Shown here: positions 9,211 to 20,479 of the stretch, in pieces
Layout: each line of letters begins with the position of its first letter
Numbering within the stretch: the first letter of the stretch is position 1
Notes under the pieces: model-generated
What the model was told of the DNA's origin: nothing
The model's database searches: none
Seen by the model: the letters and a program-made list of their open reading frames with translations, nothing else
Program-made: the position numbers and the translations under genes
NCBI GenBank assembly: GCA_013054445.1
Contig: JAAMPI010000290.1
Location: 1-45,086 of the forward strand
Direction: 5' to 3'
DNA length: 45,086 bases
Source: Cudoniella acicularis
Lineage: Eukaryota; Ascomycota; Leotiomycetes; Helotiales; Helotiaceae

Positions 9211-11455
9211 ATGGGTACCGGAAAGAAAGAAGCTTCGAGGAAGATTCGCCAGGGGAAGGTCGGCGATGGCATGGCGAACGTCAAAGTCAAGGGCGAGAAC
9301 TTTTATCGGTATGCTGCTCTCTGGGTTGCGATATGGCGGGGACTGACATGAATATGCTTGCAGCTCTGCGAAGAAGGTCAAGACCTTGAACATGTTTAAG
9401 GATGGGAAAGCTCAAAGGAATGCCGCCGGTGAAGTCACAAAGGCTGCTTCTTTCCAAAGTCGCCAGGTCCCACAAGCCCGAGTAGAGCCAAATCGGAAAT
9501 GGTTCACCAATTCCCGTGTTATCAGCCAAGATGCCTTGAACTCTTTCCGAGAGGCCATGGCCGAGAGAGCTTCAGACCCATACTCGGTGCTGTTGAAGAG
9601 TAATAAGCTGCCGATGAGCTTGATCCGTGACGGAGAAGGAAAGAATGGAATCAAACAACATCAGGCAAAAATGGCCGTCGAAGCATCTCCCTTTGGTGAA
9701 GTTTTTGGTCCTAAGGCGCAAAGGAAGAGAGTGCGACTTGGAGTTAGCTCGCTCGAAGATCTTGCTGAGGATAGTTTGAAATCTCACGACACATACTTGG
9801 ATCGTCTGGAGCAAGCGAAACTGCTGAGTGGAACTTCTGGTGTTGAGACTGATCCAATTGGCGAAGCAGCAGCTACGGACGACGGCTATGTCTCCAGCGC
9901 CCGGGAAGCAATCTTCAACAAAGGCCAGAGTAAACGGATATGGAACGAGCTTTACAAAGTTATTGATTCATCGGATGTTGTCATACATGTTCTGGACGCT
10001 CGGGATCCTCTAGGAACACGGTGTCGAAGCGTTGAGAAGTATATCAAGGAGGAGGCGCCACATAAGCACTTGATCTTCGTTTTGAACAAGTGCGATCTGG
10101 TGCCTACTGGTGTTGCTGTAAGTTCTATCCCTTTCTTCACTTTACTCTTCCAGTTCCATCGTTAAGTCAAGGCTCCTTCTGCATTTTTGTGCTCTTCGCT
10201 ATGGAAGGCCGTCTGTTACAACTTTGGTAGATTGAATCCTTTCTCGCCGCTCTTGGTTTTCGGACCTTGAGTAGATAACTCGCCGTCTTGGGGAGTCTAT
10301 CGTAAAGAGTTTGGGCATGTTTCGTTTGAGTTGAAGGCTACTTCCACCTTAGTGGCTTGTGGTAGTTTTCTTAGTAATGATTCATACATCTTAATTTGAA
10401 AAATATCAACTTTTGATGTTTCAAATACTGACATTACATAGGCATCTTGGGTTCGATATTTGTCCAAAGATTATCCTACGCTCGCATTCCACGCCTCTAT
10501 CACAAACTCATTTGGCAAGGGTTCTCTCATTCAACTTCTTCGCCAATTCTCCTCTCTTCATTCCGATCGTAAGCAGATTTCTGTTGGCTTCATCGGTTAT
10601 CCCAATACAGGAAAATCTTCAATTATCAACACGCTACGAAAAAAGAAGGTTTGCACAGTAGCACCAATACCAGGCGAGACCAAAATTTGGCAATACATTA
10701 CCCTTATGAAACGAATCTACCTTATTGATTGTCCAGGAGTCGTCCCTCCAAGCAATACAGACACCCCCCAAGATATCTTGTTACGAGGAGTTGTGAGAGT
10801 TGAAAATGTCGAGAATCCAGAACAATATATTCCTGCTGTTCTCAATAAAACGAAGCCTCAGCATATCGAAAGAACATACCAAATCAAAGGTTACAACGAC
10901 CACATCGAATTTCTGGAACTGTTAGCAAGGAAAGGTGGAAGGTTGCTCCACGGAGGCGAACCGGATGTCGATGGTGTGGCAAAGATGGTACTCAACGACT
11001 TCCTGCGAGGTAAAATCCCTTGGTTTACACCTCCGCCGATCTTGGAAGGAGCCGAAGAGAAAGGCGTTGAAGGCCGTCAGGGTAGACTCGGAGAGATGGG
11101 TAAAAAGAGAAAGCGTGACGATGAATCAGTAGCAGACACTTCTTTCACAGAGGCTACATCCACCGCCGTGGATGAAGTCGACGAAGAGGAAGAATTCAAG
11201 GGTTTCGGCAGCGATGATGGCGGAGCTGGATTGGATGATGTTGTAGGTGATGTCGATGCAGCATTTGGCCTCGATTCGGACGATGATGACAGCGAAGCTG
11301 GATCTGACGGGAAAGAAGAAGCAGAGGATGAGGATGAAGATGGGCAAGAAGATGACGTGGACGCCGAGGGGCAATTACAAGATGAACTACAAGATGACGT
11401 AGAAGACGCTGCGGAAGAGCGGCCGCCTACGAAGAAGAAACGTCAAAAGACGTAA
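9211..11455 (+). CDS. NOG2: Nucleolar GTP-binding protein 2 (NOG2), 621 aa
   Basis: Model: join(9211..9308, 9364..10117, 10442..11455). Phases close exactly (284 codons, then 338 including stop). The N-terminus [20 protein letters not shown] and the NOG2-N region through about residue 210 are typical. The GTPase is circularly permuted as in the YlqF/Nog2 class: G4 NKCD at 274-277 precedes G1 GYPNTGKSS at 336-344 and G3 DCPGV at 380-384. The protein acts in the nucleolus and nucleoplasm, binds late pre-60S particles and is needed for subunit maturation and export. The last 170 residues form a basic then very acidic tail (runs of Asp and Glu) ending in a lysine/arginine cluster, making it longer than yeast Nog2 (486 residues). 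Intron 1 is 55 nt. Intron 2 is 324 nt, unusually long for this window. Confidence 0.95.
10166..10391 (+). ncRNA. Candidate H/ACA snoRNA in NOG2 intron 2 (snR191-like)
   Basis: Intron 2 (10118-10441) contains elements in H/ACA order. TCAAGG at 10167-10172 pairs with CCTTGA at 10265-10270 to close a 5' domain with internal stems (CCTTC with GAAGG). An H box AGATAA (ANANNA) follows at 10273-10278. A 3' domain includes a CCAC/GTGG stem near 10334-10345, and an ACA at 10386-10388 would leave a 3-nt tail. In budding yeast the NOG2 intron hosts snR191, the guide for the two most conserved pseudouridines of helix 69. I could not confirm guide pockets at the standard 14-16 nt spacing, and the base of the 3' hairpin is not obvious. 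Host gene, intron length and box order support it; exact ends are uncertain. Confidence 0.45.
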
Positions 11456-13340
11456 GGGAAATAAAATTCAAGAATTTCATGTTCATCAAATACCCCTTCT
11501 ACGTCCGTTCTTGACTTGAGGTCTGCTAATTATATTTCCTCCCCTCTTACTACTAATACCGAAAACCTGCGAAGTCACAACGAATCCGTGGGCCCCTTCT
11601 CTGCAAGGAGAAATCGAGCTACCAATCTCTGAATTCCTTCGACGAAACTTACATTTCAAAGTAAGGTTCAAAGATCGACTCATTTCTCTAGCTCCCTTTG
11701 CCAAAATCCATGCCACTATTTCTCTCAGAATCTAATAAACTAATAAATGATAGAAAAAAGAAGTATCCGTTCTGAAGTTAGTTTTCGCAGATGCATTCAG
11801 AGGTAGAAACGCGAGGGGTTCTGCTAGTGCCTTGTCACCTACTCCTCAAGGTATTTTATTTTTTCCAACGATTACTACAGAAGACTTAAGAGGCAGATAC
11901 TTTTCATATTTTTTGCACTGAATAAAGAATATATCTTTACGACACTACACTGCACTACACTACGTCCAGTCAAACTACCCCGCTCCTTCCACAAAACCAA
12001 AAACACATCCACAGTGAGATTTCGTGGGTTTTCCTGCAATATCTGCTAGGTCTTCGGGAAAGTCGGGTTTGCGTTCAGGGCCGCGGCAGGTCGTCGAGCG
12101 AGAAAGGGTGTGTGCAAACAGATATTTTGGGCACAGAGCCGTGTCGCTATCGCTGTAATTGGTGTTGTGTTGTCGCGTCACGTCGTCTCTGCGATGAAAG
12201 CTACGAGTACTGCGACAGGAAGCTCTCCACCACATGACAGGCAGCCAGCACGGGCAGCTTCAACGCATAACAGCCAGTTCCCCTTCTAGCATATTCGCAA
12301 GCTCAGGTGCTGAACATAAGCACTATTATTAATGTTATTTCAACTCAATTGGGCTTCTCTCCGGAGGCCCTCGCCTCACCTGACCTAGCGTCCAGCTATG
12401 CCCTAGATAGGTGCTGCCCGCGTTTCCCGAGGGAGAAGTAACAGTTGGTTGTTTAACCTGAATCCTAACTTGAATGAAATCTGTTTCCGTTCGGAAAGGT
12501 GAGCAGGGCTGCTTTATCGGCAAGGCCAGGTGAGCTAAGGTGAGTAAGGTTGAGGCGAAGGTAGGAAGCAGGTGAGCAGTGGTGAGCAATAGCGCATGTA
12601 TTAAGATGCTATTTAGGTACCCAAGGGGTCTCGCCTTGGCTCCCTTAAGGTTCGGTTACACTTTCCTCGTCTTGTCTCCAAACGCAGATCCTATTTTGGC
12701 TTTGGCTAGGATTCCTCTAGAACTATTTTCGGATCCACATTTGCTTATAAGCACGTGATAAATGGCTCATCCTTATATTGCTACGGTTTGAGGCCTGATA
12801 AAGGTTGCATATTGTCCTCCGATACACTCGATACTTGGCCCACCTTTCCAACCTCTATACGTGTCTCGCCTTCGGCCTTTCTGCCTTGCCTAATCTCACT
12901 CGATCAGGCACGCCATAGCTGAGATTCAAGCGTCGAGCAGGATCCCCTCGATCGTTCTTATAACTTTCGTGATGTCTCCTTAATATATTTACGAGTAAAG
13001 CCGACATTTTCCTTAATAGCCTATTGTTTGCCTCGTATGTATACTGTATATTTTTTACGTACTCTTAATAGATTATTTGACAGATTTATTGATAAAGGCG
13101 TAGGTGTCTGCCCCGCGATAGCCGACCGTGAGCTGGTAGGAAATCTTTTTAGGAAATCTGACTATCGAATGTAAATGTCCTAAGACGAGCCTGCTTGAGG
13201 GTGAGCATACCTGAGCCTAGACTAGAGAGGGTAGGTAAGATCTGGTGGATAGGAAAAGATGATCAATAATATAGAGACCTATGCGCGATGGATACTCGAG
13301 TATACAAGCGTAACTATTCTCAAAACTGTAGCCTTATTCT
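11456..13340. other. Long intergenic stretch; no supported gene
   Basis: Begins with the NOG2 3' UTR. Frames at 11486-11716, 11975-12235 and 12335-12589 (minus) lack ATG-led, family-like or spliced coding signal. The stretch around 12500-12600 repeats GGTGAGCA/GGTGAGTAAGG motifs. From about 13000 AT content and C-to-T-type decay rise, suggesting old repeat DNA. Confidence 0.45.
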
Positions 13341-13440
13341 TAGAGCTGTCAATAGGTAGGCACAAATCTGGATAGGCACATGCCTAACCCGGATTTATAG
13401 GTCTGAATATAAGTCGGTGGGCAACTAGGTTACCCGCTAG
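13341..13440. mobile_element. Possible degraded hAT-type transposon end with hairpin
   Basis: Starts TAGAGCTGTCAATAGGTAGG, similar to terminal inverted repeats of hAT elements, which often begin CAGxGxTGTCAA followed by GGGT/GGC-rich subterminal motifs. Next is a hairpin: AAATCTGGATAGGCA near 13365 against TGCCTAACCCGGATTT near 13382. GGGCAAC and GGTTACCCGC motifs follow. I found no matching opposite end and no transposase. Low-confidence call from pattern only. Confidence 0.25.
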
Positions 13441-14210
13441 CTTAGTTATGTTCGGAAATATTTCTGAAAAGAGACGTCTTATTTTATATAATAGGGTTAT
13501 TCTATGACTTTTATAGTAACTTAGTCTTAAAATACGCTACTTTTATTTTTAATTGAAGTTTTGGTTCGACGGCTGTATATAGGGCGGTATTGATAGTATA
13601 TGTCTAGGATCTCTAAATGGCTCTGCTAGAGAATAGATCAAAATTTGAGGCTTTGATTTGATCTGATATGGTCTAACTCTGTTGTGCGAGCACGCTTTAA
13701 AGGGGTGAAGGTCCGATCCGAGGGGAGGTTTATACTCGCACTAAAATTTTAGTTTCGCGCTACGTCCCCCTTCCCTTCTGCTTCGGCTGTTGACCCCTGG
13801 AGCGGGTGCCGCGCCCGACTTCTCCACCAGCGGCTCCTTCCCTTTTAATTCTGCATGTACTCCTCAACTCTGCCGTAGTTCAGTACCACCGGCTCTACTC
13901 AGGTAGGCAGGTGCAGTGCAATTGCCTGGACGGCTGCTCGACCTGCTATTCTTTTAGAGTTAAACCACTGATGTATTCGACAGTATAATTGCTGGCATTG
14001 AGTAAGACGGCAGCTTGTAGGGCGTGGTTTGTTTAAATAAAATTAGAGAATCCTGACCGTTACTCGAGTTGCTCTCGTACACAGTAAACTCTTCACTACG
14101 AAGGTTACAGCGGAGACGCTACTCGTGATCAGGCCTACAAAGCTCAGTCCTATATTTCAAACTTACAGCTTTCTTTAATATTATTGTCTACTATAAACAT
14201 TCGCTAATGT
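13441..14210. other. Intergenic; old repeat-like DNA
   Basis: Contains the perfect palindrome ACTAAAATTTTAGT near 13739-13752 and a GC-rich patch (13760-13960) that resembles a fragment of ordinary sequence. The small ORF at 13806-13988 has no support. It holds the 3' flank of the gene at 14211. Confidence 0.4.
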
Positions 14211-16018
14211 TTATACAGAGGAAGGAGACGATCCTAGTGCCCTGAACGAAGCTACCGTCTGCGCAACCCCCACAGCCAACCCCAAAAGCGCCAAAAAAAT
14301 ACTCATACACCCAAAAATGATGACTCCCCAGAAAGTGTAATAACTAAGCGTATCCCTTTTATCACGCCATAGTTGTCTCAAACCCCTCGGTCTTTGCTGA
14401 TCCATATAATGCCGTAGCTGCCTCAACCGCGTCTCAAAAATCGGAAATCTCGAGTATTGAAGTGGCCGTTTGTCCAAAGCTGCAACGAGCACTGCTTTCA
14501 TATGACTTCTGGTAAGCCGGCCCCGGACGGACTTCTCTACGCCTAGATGAAGATTTCGGTATGACTCTGCGAATTTTGGTGTTCCCATAGAACTCCAAGC
14601 TGGAAGATCTAGTTGATCGTATATTGAGGCCCTTTTCTTTTCGCTGGCATTGGTGGCAAATAGAATGGCCCATGTTCGTCGGATCTCATTCTCGTCTGAG
14701 GATGATTTGGGCCGAGTATATGCCGACCTTTCGAGCTGGTTTTGGCTAGAGCCATTTCTAGTGCTCGGTGGATTTATCTCTCTAAAACCAGTTAATCTGC
14801 TAGGTATTAGCGACCTAGAAGGCTTGTTTTTGGAAGAAAGGTTTAGACCTACGACTTTTGGAACCGCCCTATGAGAGACGAATCGGAATATTGAGGTTCC
14901 CATATAACAGAAAGTGTCATATTGTTCAAGTCTAGCTTCAAGTGGTCTTCCACAACATCCGTCCATACAATTGACAGATTTCCAATTGACCTCAAGGAAT
15001 TGATATTGAGATCATCAATCCGGAGAGTTGACCCTGATGCACAATCCAAGTCCAAGTTCCTGTAATCGGAGTACGCAATATGTAACAACCTGAACATCGC
15101 TGAGACGCGAATACCCAAGAGAGATTCTGGTCTCTCCGAGAAAATTGTTCCTATGATAGCAGAAGGATATCTCTCTGGAACAGGTGACAATTCGGAACAA
15201 CTGAAAACAAAATTCAAAATAAACAACGATTTAATTACAGACTGCACATGATTGAGATAGTCCATATGATTCAAGCTTTCCGGCTGAGCAAGCACTTTAT
15301 TCCAATAACAATGTTCCAGAATCATTCCGATACTGCAATCCGCATCTTTGGCATATGAATAACAGCAAACGATTAAGATAGAAGACCACTCCAGGTGCCA
15401 AGCTTTATACCTCATAACACGCCAGGCCAAGGCACTTGCCCGATCCTCTTTCGAGATAGGACCCCCACCAGCATTCGAATATAAGTCATCCACTGTTCGA
15501 TAAGCAGCAAATTCCGAGTCAGGGCTGAGTTCGTGTTCTGCCATCACAGGCACTCGCTTCAGCTGAAAAGGCTCGACTTCATCCCAGATCAACATCATAT
15601 GCTTATATCGAGGATCATCTGTGCCAATACCGGGCCAAGCAAACGCAATTTGTTTCTCTTCGGTAAGTGAGATATCGAGGCCAATGTGAAGATCCTGCGA
15701 ACGTCTTTCGCCCCGCTCTAGATCGGGCTCTGGATTCAACCCGCGACTTTCTCGAAGAACATCGGTACAAAGTTGTACCAGCTGCTGTAGCTTTGCGAGT
15801 GGAACAATGATTGGCCCGTCGAATTTTCTATCATCATTTGTAATAGAGGAGCCAGCTGTGGATGCTGGTGGGGAGAGAGGTGGGGTGGGGGACGCCCTAG
15901 AGGAGGAATTCTGGTGTTCTGAAAATGTTAGTTAGGGCCTGGACATAATTAGGATGTCAAAAGCTACCTTTTCTTGGTTTGGGGCGGGTTTTGTACTTTT
16001 TAGATGTATTTTCGCCAT
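14211..16018 (-). CDS. Hypothetical protein with C-terminal membrane segment (about 564 aa, 3 exons)
   Basis: Model: complement(join(14211..14796, 14853..15910, 15968..16018)). The 56-nt intron at 14797-14852 (donor GTAGGT, branch GCTAAT, acceptor AGCAG) joins two frames that otherwise overlap and stop. Lengths sum to 565 codons. The 5' end is less sure: acceptor CCAG before 15910 fits the ATG at 16018, while TTTTCAG before 15918 fits a different upstream frame (QPHNVNGENTSKKYKTRP) that lacks a visible ATG. The protein has a Pro/Ser-rich N-terminus, a long central domain with IVWTDVVEDHLKLD and MTLSVIWEP, and a final hydrophobic segment near residues 525-552 (YYTFWGVIIFGCMSIFLALL). This layout matches a large uncharacterised fungal family often found near HET and NLR genes. 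Function unknown. Confidence 0.68.
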
Positions 16019-16941
16019 TAACGTTGTGAGGCTGTGGTGGATGAGATAGGATTTCGGCCGAGGGCGCAATTGCATGTCCATAAATCCGATTTCCTTGATA
16101 CGTCAGTATCAGAGAGATTAGAATAAACTACTCCTATAGTTGCCTTTGTTTGAAAGGGGCCACTCTAGTTCAGTGTTGTTGTGTTGCTCTTTGCGCCTTG
16201 CGTCGCAAGGCTGGCGTAGCTCTGGGAGCTGAGCCACTGAAGGTCTGAGAGAATGAGTTCTGGATGGCATTCTGCCGATATACTGAAGGTTTTAACGGGT
16301 TCCAATAATGTCGCAGGTCTCTCTTTTGAGTTTTTTGAAACAAAATAAGGAAGGAAAAGGAAGAAAGGCGACGAGGCTGCCGGGTAAGTAGGGGGTGAGG
16401 TGCAACTGAGTGTAACCTCGATCGAAATAGGAAATTCAGCGCTTAATCCATGTCCAAAGCTAGGCACAAGGCTAATTTCCTGAATTCAGGAATCTTGACC
16501 AGAGGAAGGAAAGTAAGGGTTGCCCACCTTACTCATGGCTGCCTGACACTCTGCTCTAGCCTTTCTACCTCCGAGTCTTTGCCTCGAGGATCTCTCATAA
16601 TGACTGAGACATTCTGCGATACATAGAACTGAATCTCTCTCACTCAATGTAAAAGCCTCATATTAACTGGGAAATTCAGCAGTATATAGAACTGATTCTC
16701 TCTAATTCTATATTATTGAGTATCGCAGTTATTGTGAAGCTTTAACATTGAGTTAAACTTCAATTTCATCACAAAAGGCAGAAAAGTATGAGAACTATGT
16801 ACAAACCAGCGTCCTCCCATTTTAGTAAAGTCATTTAGTATGTGCAGCATAGTAAAAGAAAACGCGCTAAGGAAGTTTATCAGCGGCATCAATCCAGCTT
16901 CCACAAATTTAGAAATACTAACCGCCAACCGAATCCCGCGC
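16019..16941. other. Intergenic; nothing firmly recognised
   Basis: A minus-strand frame at 16165-16467 is open for 100 codons but begins at GTG and could not be spliced into the gene downstream. A short direct repeat, ATAGAACTGAATCTCTCT and ATAGAACTGATTCTCTCT, occurs near 16624 and 16687. Confidence 0.4.
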
Positions 16942-18232
16942 TCAATCATCCATCATCTCAACATCCTCATTCTCGCTCTCAAGCTCATCATCATCCAGTC
17001 CAGAATCGGTATCATCTCCCAGCCAGGCATCCTCATCCTCAGGGGACCTGCTGCTTCGGCAAGTTCAGGAGGCGGGGCGGGCTTGGCGAAGGTCTTGGGG
17101 TCCATGCGAGCGAGCCCGATCTTGTTGATGGGTGGAGTCTCTGGATTGCAGAAAAAGGCCATTCGGACTTTAAGGGACTTCGGGCAACCACCACATCGGT
17201 CCTTGCTAAGCTTAGGCGCACCCTCGCTGATACCGGCGCCNGTCTTCTTTCTCCTTGCAAGGCTTGTGTCTCTTCTCCAAATATGTTGGGATCCTGACCA
17301 TCAACCTGCAGAGAGCCGGGGTGGTTTGTGAGACATTTTCCAGACAAGAATGCGCACAGTAGGAAAGATTTCCGAGACTCACATTGTTAGTATTATCCTC
17401 TTCATCCTCGACCTTCTCCGCCTTGACAGCGCCTGGCAACGGTTCCGATAGCTTGGTTCGAGAGCTCTAGAATCCTCGCTATCCTCCAGATTAAATATGT
17501 CCAGCTACGCAATCTTCTTAGGCCCCATCGTTGCCCTCTTCCCCGAATTTGCATCATCGTAGTCGGCGGCACCGCTAAAGCCATATGGGAGAGGATTGAG
17601 AATGCGGGAAATGACCATTGCTGACGTCCGGAGGCTGGATGGGAAGAACTAGACATGTTGGTCAACTTTTGTGCGAGGTTCAAGCGCGGAAGTACTTTGT
17701 CCTTGACAGAGGCTGAGTGGTTGGCAAATGTCTGAATAGAAGTGGGACATTTTCGAGGGACCATGCTTTATGAGCTACCTGTTAAGAGTCAGTTTGATAC
17801 GTTGATCAAATCTTTAAATTACAAGGACATATAAATTCGAAGAACGCAAAAGCTTACCTTCCAGTGCTCCCCTTGAACTACAGCCTCGCCGGGTTTCTTG
17901 TCTCTTACTAATTTTTTTTTGGATGGCTTAGGAGCTTCACCATGCTTTTCTCCAGAAATTGCCAACTTCCCCTACGTACAGTCAGTGGCACTCTGTGGAG
18001 ACGAGTATTGGTTCAGGCATCAACCCAGTGACGTCGGGGCATAAGACCTGTTTTGAGGCCCTACTACGTGTATATAGGCCCTTTAGAACACCTTCTATAG
18101 AATAGTCGAGTCCTTAATTAATTTGAAACACTCCATATGTGATAAATTCAAGGTAAATCACCTGCCTATGAGCCTCCAACTCCCCAATAGAGGAGCAGAC
18201 GAATTCACACTTTGAAGCTGTACATTATGTCA
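16942..18232 (-). pseudogene. Broken gene of unrecognised family
   Basis: Several minus-strand stretches read as protein but in different frames, with stops. In order: a zinc-finger-like KCEFVCSSIGELEAHR near 18170-18210; GEKHGEAPKPSKKKLVRDKK and GEAVVQGEHWK near 17850-17970; NPLPYGFSGAADYDDAN then MGPKKIA-stop-LDIFNLEDSED near 17470-17610; EKVEDEEDNTNN ending at a good donor (GTGAGT) near 17386; KLSKDRCGGCPKSLKVRMAF near 17160-17215; and an acidic end DEDAWLGDDTDSGLDDDELE finishing EMMDD-stop at 16942. At least two in-frame TAG codons and several frame changes are needed. The base at 17241 is N. The 170-nt gap at 17978-18156 may be a long intron or an insertion. Identity unknown. Confidence 0.5.
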
Positions 18233-18334
18233 GTTCAGCATTAACGAGTTAGGAAAGCAAAGGAATATTGCGTATTACGGCTATCTCATTCCATGCCATT
18301 CCCATTTCCGTTACACTTGAATACCATAACCGCC

Positions 18335-19485
18335 TTAGTGAGAAGAAATACTTGCACCAACAAAAATTGCCAAAACAGCTGCATACGCAGCTGTAGCACC
18401 GACGATATCTTTGGCCTCAAAGCGGCCCAGCTCTAACCCATTCAGTGTAATCAACCCCAGCTCCAGAATACGAGATATCAAAGACCACACAGCCAATGTC
18501 AAAGCAAATACAAAAACCGAAACGCAAGTTGTAACAACGCTCGCGGTTCGACCTGGCACATAAACCATGATGATCAATGGCACGATGAGGAACAATCCAC
18601 CAAGCGTGGCGAAGCACAGTTGAATGCCGATGTAGAGACTCAATTGGAAGGCCGTTCGAAAATATTTGGTGCCTCTTTTTATGCGCTGTTGGCCGATGCC
18701 GATGATGGATATCCCAGTGTCTTGGAGGTATTCCTTAAATTCGCGAGTTTCCACCAAGGTAGACTTGGGAAGCCGACGAAGGAACTCGAAATCATCAATT
18801 GCTTGTCCTTTGATCAGTAAGAATATGCTCTTTATAATTGAAACTTAAGTAAGAATCACTGACGATAATCATGAAGCAGTCCATGGATTTCTCTCCTGGA
18901 CTGCTGAGGAGTTGCATTGTGGGGATCATTTTCTGCTTGGCCGAGAAGCTTCGGGCGGAGTTCATCATTCGCATTTTCCTCTCCGGGCTGTCCCCGTGCT
19001 CTTATCAAAAGCTCTAACTGGTGCTGACGAATGTTCTCTAGATGAAGGCGTTCGAAGACTAGAATTGCCTCCTGCTCTCCTAGCTTACCAAACATACGCT
19101 TCCATTTATGTTTTGTATATATCGATTTCCTAAGAACATCGAGAATTTCCTTATTTGGAGTAGAATCATTCGCTGGTGTTGCAGTGCCGGGTTCTATGTC
19201 TCCCTTTTTTTTGCCACATCGCCTATGCCAATAGCCGGATTTGGGTCTGCTTAATGACTTCGAGTGAGGGCCACTATTAGGCTGCGTATCGTCAACATAA
19301 GTCTTCTGATATGCGTTCAAAGGGCTTACCGCTTCATTTCCTACCGGCTGTTCGCCATTATGCGGGGATGCATCTGGGGTTCCCGCCACTCCTCCAAGTG
19401 GAGCTGCTTCGGCATCTGGCTCTGGGGTTGCCTCCATTCCGCCAACTGGATTTGCTCTAGCATCTTGTTCCGGGTTTCCTGCCAT
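18335..19485 (-). CDS. DUF6594 domain-containing membrane protein (364 aa, 2 exons)
   Basis: Model: complement(join(18335..18807, 18864..19485)). The 56-nt intron (donor GTCAGT, acceptor CAAAG) joins HDYR to QAIDDFEFLRRLP in frame; 365 codons with stop. The second half is DUF6594-like: a helical segment with LGEQEAILVFERLHLENIRQ, then three hydrophobic segments and the signature ATAAYAAVLAIFVG just before the C-terminus. DUF6594 proteins are fungal membrane proteins of unknown function, often multicopy and near HET/NLR genes. The N-terminus holds tandem 16-residue repeats (MAGNPEQDARANPVGG, MEATPEPDAEAAPLGG and partial copies). The open frame and one more degenerate repeat continue upstream of the ATG to about 19560 without another ATG, so the true start may lie in an unseen exon. 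Confidence 0.78.
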
Positions 19486-19530
19486 TCGTCCAGCTGAAGT
19501 TGCCTCGGCGTCCGGAACCAGGCTGGCAGG
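19370..19530 (-). repeat. 48-bp in-frame tandem repeats in the DUF6594 gene
   Basis: Two good units of 16 codons (19485-19438 and 19437-19390) are flanked by partial units on both sides. The consensus is roughly xAxxPExDAxAxPxGG. Such minisatellites in coding DNA vary in copy number between strains. Confidence 0.65.
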
Positions 19531-20060
19531 CCCTTCTGTCTCAGCTGTCACTTCACTTGATTGTCTCTAAACCCTTTTTGGATTTTTTAGAATGAGTTGC
19601 GATCGAGTGTCGATAAGAAGAACAAAGCCAGATGACTGTAGTTAGAGAAGACTCTATGTAGCACGAGATGGTGAGGCTGAGACAACAAAATACGCCACTG
19701 AAGAAGGGTTATGTAAGAGCTGAGGTCAAGAAACTTGGGCCACTTCGCTTAATTCTACATCACCACCTATATATTAGATAGTAGAATCATGTCAATTTAC
19801 GTAATCAAGCCCTGAAAATCATGTAATTCTCAGAATATATTAATAAATAGTTGCGCTACCTTTTACCCTAATTACTTCCTCTATTTGATAAATTAGACGT
19901 GTTATATAATACTAGAAGTTACGTAGATAGATTTTACCCTAGATCCGCTAAATCTCTTATCTCAACTACTCTTTTGTTATTACTATATTATAACCGTTCT
20001 GGACGAGGTCTATTACCTAATCGGGTTTATCCCAGGAATTCCTGGAATGAATCTAGCACG
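19486..20060. other. Intergenic grading into repeat DNA
   Basis: Ordinary sequence to about 19780, then AT-rich partly RIP-like sequence leading into the dispersed repeat at 20061. No ATG suitable for an upstream DUF6594 exon was found on the minus strand. No RNA gene seen. Confidence 0.4.
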
Positions 20061-20393
20061 TGTGAGGAGGAGGCGTTGGTAGGCAAAGAAGTCACGTGTA
20101 GGAGGAAAAGATTCAGTTACAAAACTAATCTCTGGCCCCGGGGGGTTCAGAGAAGTCCCCTTTTTATTAGCTATCTGCTACCGATAGGGGGCCGATGCCA
20201 AGGCCCAATGATAATAGTAATCAATGGCATTATCTGACATCCCGTGCCACGTATCAAGAGCCCAGAACCATGATCCTAGATGTCGGAGGTTTGCTACCGA
20301 CATCATTCCGCACATCCAGCGGCCACCCAAGCCACGTGATGGGCGCCACCTAGCAGGTAAGCGAACCACATCACATTATATAACCTAGAAAGA
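20061..20393. repeat. Dispersed repeat (LTR-like), better preserved copy
   Basis: Starts TGTGAGGAGGAGGCGTTGGT and runs to about GCGAACCACATCACATTATA. A collinear copy lies at 30681-31006. The two agree base for base except mainly for C-to-T and G-to-A changes in the second copy, at CA and TG sites. The TG start and several CACGTG motifs suit a long terminal repeat, with a possible end ACACA near 20512, but no partner LTR or coding region is seen here, so it could be a solo LTR or another element. Confidence 0.75.
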
Positions 20394-20479
20394 AGAGAGT
20401 TTAAATAAGTGATATTCAACAAAAAAAAAAAAAAAAGCTGAGCTGTTTAAGAATATATCTTTTATTCTTCTTCGCCTAG

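Noticed and set aside
11975..12235. 86-codon minus-strand frame
   Set aside because: Low-complexity-like translation without ATG-context, splice or family support.
16165..16467. 100-codon minus-strand frame as a 5' exon of the 564-aa gene
   Set aside because: Begins at GTG, ends in TAG before any good donor; no phase-consistent join could be made.
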